Positions 54,844 to 64,000 of a stretch of 64,000 bases of DNA are shown piece by piece. The notes under the pieces are model-generated. The model ran no database searches and had not been told where the DNA came from. It saw nothing but the letters and a program-made list of their open reading frames with translations. A program made the translations under genes and the position numbers. Every line of letters begins with the position of its first letter. Position 1 is the stretch's first letter. This DNA is from Haemonchus contortus (lineage: Eukaryota; Nematoda; Chromadorea; Rhabditida; Trichostrongylidae): positions 35,322,420 through 35,386,419 of the forward strand of contig LS997566.1 of assembly GCA_000469685.2 (NCBI GenBank), read 5' to 3'.

Positions 54844-56377
54844 CACTGGTGTGCAAAACTTAGGGACGAAAGCAACTTTCGATCACTGAACCTCTGCCAG
54901 ACGACAGAGCTCGATGAAATTTATACCGTAGCAATAGAGGATCATTACGGTATTACACAGGAAGTAACTGGCAGAAAATCGGGATAGGGCTAGCAAATAA
55001 GGCATTTTCATTGAAAGGTATCGATTACACATAGTTCCTAACAACTTATCTTAGTACTTCAAAAAAAGCGACGCGGTTCCTAACAGGGTATGTGATCACC
55101 ACGGACAGCAGTAAATGCTCTGCAATGCGATCCCATACTTTCTACGAGGTTGGAAATGAGTTATTGTGATAGTGCATTCCACTCCTCTATCAGCGCGATT
55201 GACAATTGCTGGATGGTCAGTGGTGCATTTGGACGTGGTGCAATGCCTCTACCCAGTGCATCCTGCACGTGCTCGCCGGAATTCAGGTTGGGGGAACGGG
55301 CAGGTCACTCCATCCGCTAGATAACCTCTTGTGTCAAGAGCCCTTTCACCTGAGCTGTTCGATGCGGTCGCGCACTGTTACCCATAAAAATGAATTCAGG
55401 GCTCACTGCACCACTGAAAAGATACACATTAGGGGCGGGTTCCTTTTCACAGTAACGCCGACTGTTAAGGGTGCCACGCTCAAAAATCTGGAGGTCAGTA
55501 CGATTACGAAGCATGATGCCTCCACATACCATAACACCTCGACCACCAGAACGATCAAGTTCCACAACGTTTCTGAGAGAAGTGCGTGTCCCCAGCTCTG
55601 GCCATGAAGGTGCGTCCAGAATCACTGCTCAGACTGAGTCTGCTCTCATCCGAAAAAAGCAAGCGGCCTCATTTCTCATCGGCCCGTTCGCTATGCTGCT
55701 GGCACCACCCTACACCGTCTCGCCGATTCGCGAGGGTCAAAGGAACTCTACGTAGTAGTCGTCGGGCGAAGAGACCACCACCGTGCAGTCGTCGTGCCAC
55801 TGTAGTGCGTGGGATGGCTTGCTTTGAAATCCTGTTAAATGACATTGCAATCGAAGAGGCTGACTGAGGTGGATCTCTTCATGCCTACTGCACAATGTAG
55901 CGGTCTTATCTTAGAGTAGTTGTTCTTGGTCGACCACCTCCTCTCCTTCGTGCAGCAGTATAAGAGGTTCGGAATGCTCCCCGTGCACGTGAAACAACGC
56001 TGTGAGCGATATCAGGTTCCTTAGCTGCGTTCGTCTTTTTTCGACCTTTTTCGAGTTTCCCGGTGATCCTTCCTCGTGCCAGATTATCCATACGATGTCT
56101 GCGGGATATGATGTATAGAAGGATAACACCACAGTACTTGATAGCTACTGGCTGATTGACAAAAAATTTTTTTCGTTCCTATCAGCTGCCTCGATTTGTG
56201 CGGGTAGCCATATTTCTCGCTTTATTTGGGCTTTTCCTCCACGAAGGGATGTCCAACTCCTTGTGCATAATGGTCATAGGTCTGGCAATATAATCCCACA
56301 CTTTCATTTATTTCCACCCAGTCCTCAATGTTTTATGTTACATTATCCATCTCGTCCCTATGTTTTGCACACCAGTG
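54844..56377 (-). mobile_element. Tc1-like transposon, full length but degenerate
   Basis: The ends are CACTGGTGTGCAAAACTTAG at left and GTTTTGCACACCAGTG at right, with TA on both sides (54842-54843, 56378-56379). Length is 1534 bp, about right for Tc1-like elements. One transposase frame on the minus strand occupies most of the interior. It lies only 134 bp from the 54198-54709 element. Confidence 0.85.
55080..56091 (-). pseudogene. Tc1-like DDE transposase, inactivated
   Basis: The coding region is about 337 codons, the expected length. It begins MDNLARGRITGKLEKGRKKT with the N-terminal helix-turn-helix region (HSVVSRARGAF) and the GRPRTTT linker, then an RTTVARRLH-type second HTH, LLFSDES (first catalytic Asp kept), and GGVMVCGG-like and FERGTLNS blocks. 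The middle catalytic motif reads IFMGNSARPHR instead of the usual DDN, so the second Asp is lost. The third region SPNLNSGEHVQDALGR keeps the Glu. It ends AVRGDHIPC. Several frameshifts and stops split it into three frames, so it cannot encode an active enzyme. Confidence 0.85.
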
Positions 56378-56740
56378 TAAATACATATGTTTGTATACAT
56401 AACTACAATTTGATTATAAATAAAATACTCAATGAAATACTTGGGATAACCGGTTCACGTTATTTTTTTCGAGTCATCGGACCAGGTTGAACTTTCTAGA
56501 GCTGATCGGCCAACTATAGATAGGATAGCGGCGGTTTTTGCCACTTTTCAACTCCGCCCAACTTAATAAACAATTAATAAGGACATCCTTCTTTGTCCTT
56601 ACACAATGGTTGTCGGTGCAGGTTAAAAATTAGCGACAGAGGAACCGGAATCGCTTAATGAACGTCTTGGATGACAATGAAGTCTAGCAAGCAGACTGGC
56701 GTAGCTCAATAAGAGACCGCTTTTGTTTTTCCCATTCCAG
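56378..56740. other. No gene seen
   Basis: AT-rich DNA; a GACATCCTTCTTTGTCCTTA near 56580 recalls the SINE 3' tail but the body is absent. Confidence 0.4.
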
Positions 56741-56965
56741 AAGTGGGTTTGCCGGAATCGTAGGGAAGGAGCCGAGAGCCTATTGATCACACCTGAATGT
56801 GCTGCGTATTTGTTTGGAACAAACTCGAAAGGGACGTTATTGCCCATTGGTCCCGTTGGAAAACGTAATTCGCTAATAAAGGAAGAATGTGGGTGGCATC
56901 AATTATGTGATTACTGTACGCGATGTGGTGGAACCGGAACGGACGTAATTACGACCAGGTTCTGA
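56741..56965 (+). CDS. Candidate cysteine-containing terminal exon
   Basis: A pyrimidine-rich acceptor TTTTGTTTTTCCCATTCCAG is followed in phase 0 by 74 codons and TGA. The translation includes KWVCRNRREGAESLLITPEC, AAYLFGTNSKGTLLPIGPVG and EECGWHQLCDYCTRCGGTGT, with six cysteines, four of them in the last 25 residues (C..C......C..C..C pattern). I do not recognise the family; the CxxCxxCGGTG string faintly recalls zinc-ribbon motifs. No preceding exon was identified on this strand. Confidence 0.35.
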   Translation, partial: KWVCRNRREGAESLLITPECAAYLFGTNSKGTLLPIGPVGKRNSLIKEECGWHQLCDYCTRCGGTGTDVITTRF

Positions 56966-57649
56966 AGGCGCTACGAAATAGTGTTCTTTGAATACTAGGC
57001 TTTTGATGCTTGAACAGGAGGCTCAAGGTTGGTTGAACACCACATCGTCGTCAACTTCCTACATATTCGGAAATCAGTAGGCAGGAAGGGAAACGGAGTT
57101 CGAATGAATAAAGCCATCCAGCCTATTCTGGCTCTACTGGGACCTATGCCCTCTTCTCAAATATCATTCTCTGACTAGGGTATGTACTGATTTCAATCTC
57201 ATTGAAGATTTTCAGAGATAATCCACGAAAATTTGGACGGAACATTTGAACTTAATCTAAAAAAGGTTCAAAAAATCAGAATCAGCCTAGTCGTCAAAGA
57301 TTTTTCTATTCACCTTAAAACACTTATCGCTAAGAGAGCCCGCGACAGAAGGAAAAGCTGTTAGGTAGGTCAATCAGTTTAAGAGTACCCAGCTCTAGTA
57401 TAAACTACAACTGATTAGTCATACAGCATCATGAGGAATGTACGGGAAAAATCGAAGCTGTAAATGCACAATAGGCAGAATGGTAAAAGCAGAATCACCA
57501 AAAAAGGAAAAGCAACAAAACAATCAACAACATCTCATTCCATCATCGTTCTCCATAATTAGTCCCCCAGTCGTGACGTCTCGAGAGGAAGGGAGAGCAA
57601 AACCAGGCTTTTTTCAAACTTTCCTCATTAACTGAAAAATTCAATGCTA
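56966..57649. other. No gene seen
   Basis: Short ORFs only, no element ends. Confidence 0.45.
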
Positions 57650-57935
57650 TGGGCCGGAGGTGATGCTGTAATTAGCGCACCGCTACCACACACGCATGGT
57701 TTGGGGATCGAGTCTCGGATGGATACTCGCATAGGCTGAGGAAAGCTTACAAACCTCGAGGGTTCTTTCACTGGTATCAGACTTGCCTGTGAACATGAAA
57801 GCTTCGGCTTGTACATTGGCTGGCCACTTCAAGACATTGTGTAGGCTACATAAGCATCCAAAATGTCGTTACGATTCTTAGTGAAAGCAGGGCGCATCCC
57901 AGAAACGGGGTCGCTTGGAGACAGAGACTTACAAT
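57650..57935 (+). mobile_element. SINE, plus strand, near full length
   Basis: Head GGAGGTGATGCTGTAATTAG and CACCGCTACCACACACGCAT, B-box-like GGGGATCGAGTCTCGG, then CTCGAGGGTTCTTTCACTGG, CAGACTTGCCTGTGAAC, TTGTACATTGGCTGGCCACT, CATTGTGTAGGCTACATAAG and AGGGCGCATCCCAGAAACGG. The 3' tail is not clear. Confidence 0.75.
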
Positions 57936-58384
57936 TCACCCTTTCATATCAATTTATCAGAATTTATATCACTATCAGACGAACGCTATGTTATCAATAG
58001 GTTTAGCTCAATATATTGGCGAAAACAGCCCTAAAACCTTGGGTCTAGGAGAGAACAAGCTTTTTTCTTGAGGTCTGAGCGGAAGCAGGCAGTCTCGCTA
58101 ACTGGTGCCCCCATGCAGCACATTTGCATTCCATTCCAACCTATTAGCAGCATTGTAATTTGAATTGGAAAGACGACAGTTCTCGGTTTTTATGAGGAAT
58201 TCATTGAAAAGAAACAAAAAATGGTTTAATTCAATAAGAGCTGCTTGTGGATGCGCCATGCACTTGAATTCAATGTTGGATAGTAAGACGTTTCCAATTA
58301 GCATGCGGGTTCACAATGAATTCCCAGAGTCACACGGACGAGTATAACGTCTCCGGCACAGGAGAAATTGTAAACAAAAGACCA
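57936..58384. other. No gene seen
   Basis: A GCGCCATGCACTTGAATTCA at 58252 matches the minus-strand SINE 3' block but is isolated. Confidence 0.4.
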
Positions 58385-58505
58385 CCGGGGTGCCGAGTTG
58401 GCAGCAAAGCGGTCAGCCTTGGATGGGAGTCGAACCCGGCTTTGTGTTTTCTACGCGCGGAACCTATGTTTACCTTACTACCCCTCGCTTTGCCACGACA
58501 ACCGG
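58385..58505 (-). mobile_element. tRNA-like promoter pair, possible SINE head
   Basis: On the minus strand a TGGCAAAGCGAGGGGTAG A-box-like start is followed about 45 bp later by a perfect B box GGGTTCGACTCCCATCC. The spacing and boxes suggest a Pol III unit distinct from the main SINE family. No tRNA fold could be completed. Confidence 0.35.
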
Positions 58506-59623
58506 CCGAAAACAAACAACAGGTAAATAAATGAAAGGAAACGCTGAGCTAGTTCGAAGCTTGAATATGAGCAGCACGTTGGCACGTTGTCTTTGGCGGA
58601 AGCGCCACACCGAAAAGGCGAGCGTAGCCTAACCATATGACGGTGACTCCCATGACTGACGATTAACGTATTAGATTGTATCCGTAACTGGTATTTCGAA
58701 GGTTGTTGATGACTGTCGTTGCTTTTTGGGTGACTGACAGCAGCTGTAATGAACGATAGCCTTGGGGTACGAAGGGCTGCCACAGCTAGTAGTTCATTGG
58801 TCTGATCCCAACGGAGTTTTGAGGGCAGGGAGATACTCGTCCATGCCAAACGTTCGCACTCTTTTGGATCGTTCATTTTTGACGGAGAGCCTAGCTTTTT
58901 GCGGAATCCATCTTAGGTGTCCCCGAATTAGCTGGTATATCAGCATATTGGCTCTCACAGGTATATGCAGACAAAGTACTGTACTGAAAGGTACTGTACC
59001 GGAAGTGCACTGTAATTACAGTAATCGAGGACAGCCACGGGTGGTAGATCAGGTGATCGGTACGAAGGGACACTAAATAACACCAATGTTACATAGAATA
59101 ACACAGCCGGTTCTGTTTTGATCATGTTTCCCATCGATCTTATCAATGTCGACAGCTGCTGGCTGCTTTGTGGATATAATCGCAGAAAACAAACACTGAC
59201 GTTAGCCGGATTCCCATGTTATGTCCTTTTGTAGATGAAATGGCGATATGGAAGCTGAACTGGACGTTTCGGCAAAACGTACGTAATTGCGGACTTTTGT
59301 AGCCTCAGCTTCAACCAAAATTATGACAACATTCATCTCCATCTGCATGGTAGAGAAACCCCTAACTCCCTAATTATGTATCTGAAGTCAAATCGTTCCT
59401 TGAAGAAACTCTAGAATTCAGGGTTCCTCAGTTAGTACACGGAGATAAAAATAAAAATGATAAGAAGCAGATGGAGAAGTGGAAAGTGGAGACGCTACCG
59501 CACAAGTGAACCAGGGATCAAATCCTATGTCGTTATCTCGATCTAACCTTCCAGAATCGAAAAATCGGTTCTAGACTTATCGATGAGTATTAAAGCACAG
59601 TCTAGTCCATCGACTGACCCTAT
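58506..59623. other. No gene recognised
   Basis: A 132-codon minus-strand ORF (58478-58876) and a 104-codon plus-strand ORF (58762-59076) oppose each other. Neither shows a known domain. Confidence 0.35.
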
Positions 59624-60016
59624 AAAGACACAGTTCACTATAATTTTAAGGTATCCCTTTTTATTCGAAAAGCAAAGCTCAAGGGTTGGGAATAGTCCAT
59701 CAGTAGTGGTAAAATACGCGAATTGCGACAAAAATAGGGCTTTTTAAAAGTAGTGGAAGTGAAGGCTGGACGAGATTACCATGATGGAAACAACATGAAA
59801 GTATTTGGACGAGATTTCAGTTGTTGCAACTGCGCAAAGGCTGACTAGCTCAAGCTAAAACTGTACAGCACTGCCTTTCACTGCCGCTCTTGGTCATGAC
59901 GGATTGTTTGAACTTCCTGCATGGGTTCCTTTGTGATGGCGCCAGATATGATATACGAGGGTGCCTTGAATTCATTCTATGGAGAAGAAGCCATTTTTAT
60001 CGTGAGCTGTGCCTTT
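59624..60016. mobile_element. MITE, subfamily B, shortened
   Basis: The ends are AAAGACACAGTTCACTATAA and TTTTTATCGTGAGCTGTGCCTTTAA. The interior matches 50310 (AAGGCTGGACGAGATTACC, TTGCAACTGCGCAAA, CGCTCTTGGTCATGACGGAT), but about 100 bp between the GTGATGG and CGCCAGATATGATATACGAG positions are missing, giving 393 bp. Confidence 0.8.
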
Positions 60017-60884
60017 AAGTCGAACTATAGGTCTGAGAACCTTTAAATGCTGCTAAAATTCACTATATATCGAATGCGTGGAGCATCTCGAGACGGAACC
60101 AGTCAGCACCAAGAATCCATCCTTCTTTATTACTTTTGGATTAACTCCTGCCACTTGTTAAGCTCCTAGTGAAATCGGAAACAGAGCTTATCCTGTGAGG
60201 CTTCGAAAAAACGACCTTCAAGCGAGGACAGATCATTTCTTGCATGGGCCACGCATTCGACTGCTTCAAAAATCACAGTACTGTATGAATGCCTTCATAA
60301 CTTATAACATGTCTTGTGGAAATCGGCAGATATGGGAAGCGAGACTCTTTCCCTGCAATCGTTAGTCGACATTTTTCACTGGGGAAATAGATAACCATGA
60401 TAACAACTAAGCACCAAGAACGTGCTTACAATTGGAATCATGAAGAAGGAATATCTCTATCAAACAGTTCCCGATATTTCTTTCTTTGCTGTGTGACGAT
60501 CGTTCTCGTCTTCATTCACGGAGTGCAGATAATGCCGAACACCAACCAAAAAGGCGGAAACAATCAAATATCGAAAAAAAAAACTGTCATTTCACGTTCA
60601 AATCGGACCGGTCCTATGGAAGAAGCCTTCCCCTCTCCCCCATTCCAGGCAGAATTTCCTACTCATCAGACATTCAGAGTACCCGGGATAGAGGCCAAAA
60701 GGTAGACAAAACGATTTGAGAAGGCTGCTAATGATTTATATTTTATCATTATTAGTTTATTTTTGATTTTACTTGCTTGGGAACAATCGTATTCGTTCAG
60801 TTGATTGAAAAACGAAATAATAATGAATCGGTAGTGATCAAGAGTCTAGACTATAATGGGTTTTTATCGTTTGGTGACTTTTAG
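60017..60884. other. No gene recognised
   Basis: Contains an isolated SINE-like GGGCCACGCATTCGACTGCT at 60246 and two overlapping plus-strand ORFs (60397-60719) without known domains. Confidence 0.4.
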
Positions 60885-61190
60885 GCGGTGAGATGGTGCA
60901 GTGGCAAGTGGCCCACTACCAGTCATACATGATCAGAGGATCGGGTCCCGAATAGACACTCGTCCAGTTTTAACTAGCCGTTCGTCTTTTCGGGTCTTCT
61001 AAGTGGTACCAGACTTGTCTGAGACGATGAAAGCACTGATTTGCAAATCGACTAGTCACCACAAGCCATTGTATCTAGGGCACTCATACAGAAGCCACCA
61101 TGATTCCAAATGGAAGTCGAATGCAGGGCGCATCCCCAAAGGGGGTTGATTAATGCGAAGAACTTTATCTCTTACCCTTTATGCACACTG
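60885..61190 (+). mobile_element. SINE, plus strand, complete with tail
   Basis: Head GGCGGTGAGATGGTGCAGTGGC (A box TGGTGCAGTGG) and B-box region GGATCGGGTCCCGAA. Body: GGTACCAGACTTGTCTGAG, CACCACAAGCCATTGTATC, CCACCATGATTCCAAATGGA, AGTCGAATGCAGGGCGCATC. Tail: AACTTTATCTCTTACCCTTT. It shares its 3' end with the copies at 9440 and 21060. Confidence 0.8.
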
Positions 61191-63983
61191 ACTCTCTACA
61201 CTTTACGTAGTATTCTCCTACCAGTTTTTAATTCGTTATCCATACCTTGTTGTTATTTTGATTGATACGGTTCCACTTTTTCCTTATCGTCCAGTTCCAC
61301 TCGCCACTCCATCTAACCTCTCTAAGTAATGAGGAAACGCTTCGGTACCATTACTTTTTCCTCGAACACTGTGTGGCCTGTTCCGGCTTCCTCTCTGGGC
61401 TATTACTGTCGAATTAGTCCAGTAAAACGACAAACGTGGAGAAAAAACGTAAAGTTTACAGATACATTTTATTAGTTGTCGTTATGTGGATCAGTATGGG
61501 AGACCTACTGGGCGACTGACGGTTTCGGAACCGGTTCAAGTGGGGCAGACACAAAATGTTCAATAACGAAAAAAATGTCCGTTACCGGGCTACAACCCAG
61601 CTGAACGAGCGTATCCATCATAGGATGATATGAAACCGATTTGAAGTTGTTCGACAAAAAGTCGATGAAGAAGGATGTAAAGGTTGAAGTGGTGAGCGAT
61701 GATTTATGGATAGAAATTACGGACTTGATGGACTTGAATCGGAACGGCTAAGTGATCAGGTTGGCTAAACCAGATCGCGGTCAGCCAGCGATACTATGAA
61801 AACCAACAAAGCCTAAGATTTGAATCTTGCCTGGTTCCCGAATTGCTTCTATAGCTACCCGGTTCTGCTACGGTGAACCAAAGGCTGGCCGATGAATTAC
61901 ACTGAAACTCTCATCAAAAGCTTTCCTGCCTGTTTTTAATTTTCTTTACGGGCTGGTTTAATGATTCACATAAATGGTAAACAAGGGCTCATCAAAAGCT
62001 CTTGGCCTGTGCACTTTTAATTACCCAGGAGTACCATAGATTCTACCAAATCGATCGAGGATAGAGAGCCAAATTTTGACCAAAAGGTGGTTTGAGATCA
62101 ACTATGCACTATCCATCCTGCTGACAGTTCAGAAAACCGAAGCATCCCCGTATACTGTGTTGCTTATGCTGATCCACCCTCCCCGACCTCCTATCCTTCT
62201 CCTACACAGCTATATCTTGTCGGGTAGGTGTCTTGTAGAAAGAAGTCTTAAGGAACCGATCCATTGACGTTTTAGATGTTCTTTTCTGAAGCCTGGGCCA
62301 CGATGTTTTAATTCTGGGCTGGCGTTTCGGCCAGTCGCCTTCGTAAGAGCATAATAAAATTATAACACCTTGGTCGAGGCTTTAGAGGAGAACACCTAGT
62401 ACATTAAGTTATCATGCCAAGACTAAGTGGGAGTCGGGCATGGAACCGTTTCAATTGAAGATTGCTGGGTATGCCATTCCTGCAAAACTGGTATCAGCTT
62501 CGTCCAGTAAAGGGAATAATATAATGGAGAGATAGATTACATACATGATTTATAGTAAAGTGATCGAATACCTTGAGTGCTTCCAAGACTTCTGGCAAAA
62601 GTCGCATGCATGGCGCGCTCTTGATGTACTCATATGCTTTACACTTTTCGGGTCTACTTCCGGTCGTATTTGTACTAGTGGTCGGTTTTTTACAGTATTT
62701 CAGTACAGAATAGATATAGTCTCAGGACCTCCCCACTGCAGTAGATAGACTGACATGTTTATGAGATTTTGATGAAAGGAAGAAAAAAGTGGTGCACGGA
62801 TTAACCCCACTTGGGATCAAAACTAGCGGTTTTCAAGTGCACATCTGGCGTACATAGTGGCCTGGGCAATAAACCGGGGCTAAAGTTTGTTCCCAGGTGC
62901 ATATGCTTAGGAGCCCAACATTGCTTAACCCCACCTCTAACTGTAAGTTTCAAACTCAAGCCTGAAAGTTTTACGCTGATTAGGGACATGAAAAGAATAA
63001 ACATTCAAAGCCGCAGCAATAAAAAGCACTTGATCTTGAAATTGGTGCGCCTGAATAAATAAACAAATAAATAGGTAGAGTAGGTGAGCTTAGTCTTGGT
63101 AAGTGCTCCATTAACTAGTTGCAGTCAATCACTTTCAATCGGGATAGAACTCAATAGTTCTGCAAAAAATATTCGGCAGATTCGATAAGTGCGAGAGACG
63201 AGATGGTTCTTAAAGGTTAGGGCGCCTACAAAGCGACCGACTGCAGACGGTGGTTGCAGAGGACCGGATATGTGTGTCTCATAGCCGATTCGCTAAACTG
63301 CCAATACGGCATGGGCGGAGGGCTTTAGCCATCCCACAATCGCTTCAAAACGGGTCTGTATCAACCACGAAACCGATTTCGATTTTCTTTAGTAACGGCT
63401 CAGATGACATGCACGTTAATGGGCCATGACGACAGTCAAGGTGAATAGCCTAGGTGCTTTCGATTTGACCGCAAAAGTTGTATGTGGGCAGATCCTGTTT
63501 TTTCAAACAAAAACGTCTCTTCGAAGACCACCGCTGCCACCGTTGAGATTCTGCCTGCTATGAAAAACGATTCCTGCTTGGATGTCGTCTGGAAACTCCT
63601 AACGGGAGATTCGCTGGCATTAGGGATATTCTGAAGCGGACATGGGCCAATGGTCAGGGCCAGAGCTGCAGCATTCATACTCTGCATGATGAACTCCGTT
63701 CAAATCCAACCAAGCTCTTCATTTTCCCGAAATCAGGAAACATCAAACTGGTTGGATGGAAGCACTGACTTCCAAACTGGCTAGCCTCCACAAAACATTG
63801 TAGCAGTCGGAAAAACCACTTAGACGTCTACACGATTTCGAAAGAAATTCGGAACGACTTTAAACAATACGTTCTTCTAAATCAGGAAATCCTTTCCTTC
63901 AATCGACTCATTGACATCTCGGAATTAAGCGGCCCTTAGCACAATAGTAGATCTTCAGGCATGGAAAATGACGGATTCGGGAA
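61191..63983. other. No gene recognised
   Basis: Short ORFs only, including a minus-strand 83-codon run at 63436-63687. AAATAAATAAACAAATAAATAGG lies at about 63054-63076. No exon or element ends can be supported. Confidence 0.4.
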
Positions 63984-64000
63984 GGGGGGGGGGGGGGGGG
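63984..64000. repeat. G homopolymer at the window edge
   Basis: Seventeen G residues run to the last base. The run may continue beyond the window or mark a poorly resolved homopolymer in the assembly. Confidence 0.9.

Noticed and set aside
1..64000. CRISPR array, bacterial operon or prophage
   Set aside because: No regularly spaced short repeats, no compact co-directional genes, and clear spliceosomal introns.

Overview
The window looks like gene-poor nuclear DNA of a nematode, most likely a strongylid (hookworm-like) species. The evidence is short introns with worm-type splice sites next to very long ones, tRNA-Arg(ACG) genes of nematode form, and a dense mix of mariner, Tc1-like, RTE-like and small inverted-repeat elements. 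Nothing bacterial (operons, Shine-Dalgarno sites, CRISPR) is present. The species call is inference; I could not run a search.

Only one protein-coding gene can be reconstructed with confidence. It lies on the minus strand and encodes a single-pass membrane protein: extracellular region, three EGF-like modules, a transmembrane helix and a cytoplasmic tail with PPPY and LPSY motifs. Seven exons from 34842 down to 29938 join in consistent reading phase. Two further exons lie just upstream (35046-34951 and 35944-35671/35675), and two weaker candidates (47479-47377 and 48754-48651) also join in phase. If all belong together, the gene spans about 18.8 kb and has an 11.4-kb intron. That intron contains four same-strand tRNA-Arg(ACG) genes, two SINE copies (one split by a GC-rich foldback) and an unrelated plus-strand candidate exon.

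A 0.76-kb segment carrying two EGF exons of this gene is repeated in inverted orientation 6.2 kb away (27669-28425 on plus, 34595-35359 on minus). The copies differ at the first splice acceptor in a way that changes reading phase.

The rest is mostly mobile DNA. A tRNA-derived SINE family with Pol III A and B boxes is present in more than ten copies or fragments on both strands. A MITE family with ends like AAAGGCACAGTTCACGATAA has six copies in three subfamilies. There is an internally deleted mariner with a second inverted partial copy beside it, a degenerate full-length Tc1-like element, a 512-bp TA-flanked inverted-repeat element, an RTE-like reverse-transcriptase 3' end and a mariner transposase scrap. 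An (ATATT)n array of about 600 bp lies near the left end.

I found no system I can defend as new. The most informative loci are the inverted EGF-exon duplication, the intronic tRNA-Arg group, and the foldback nested in a SINE.
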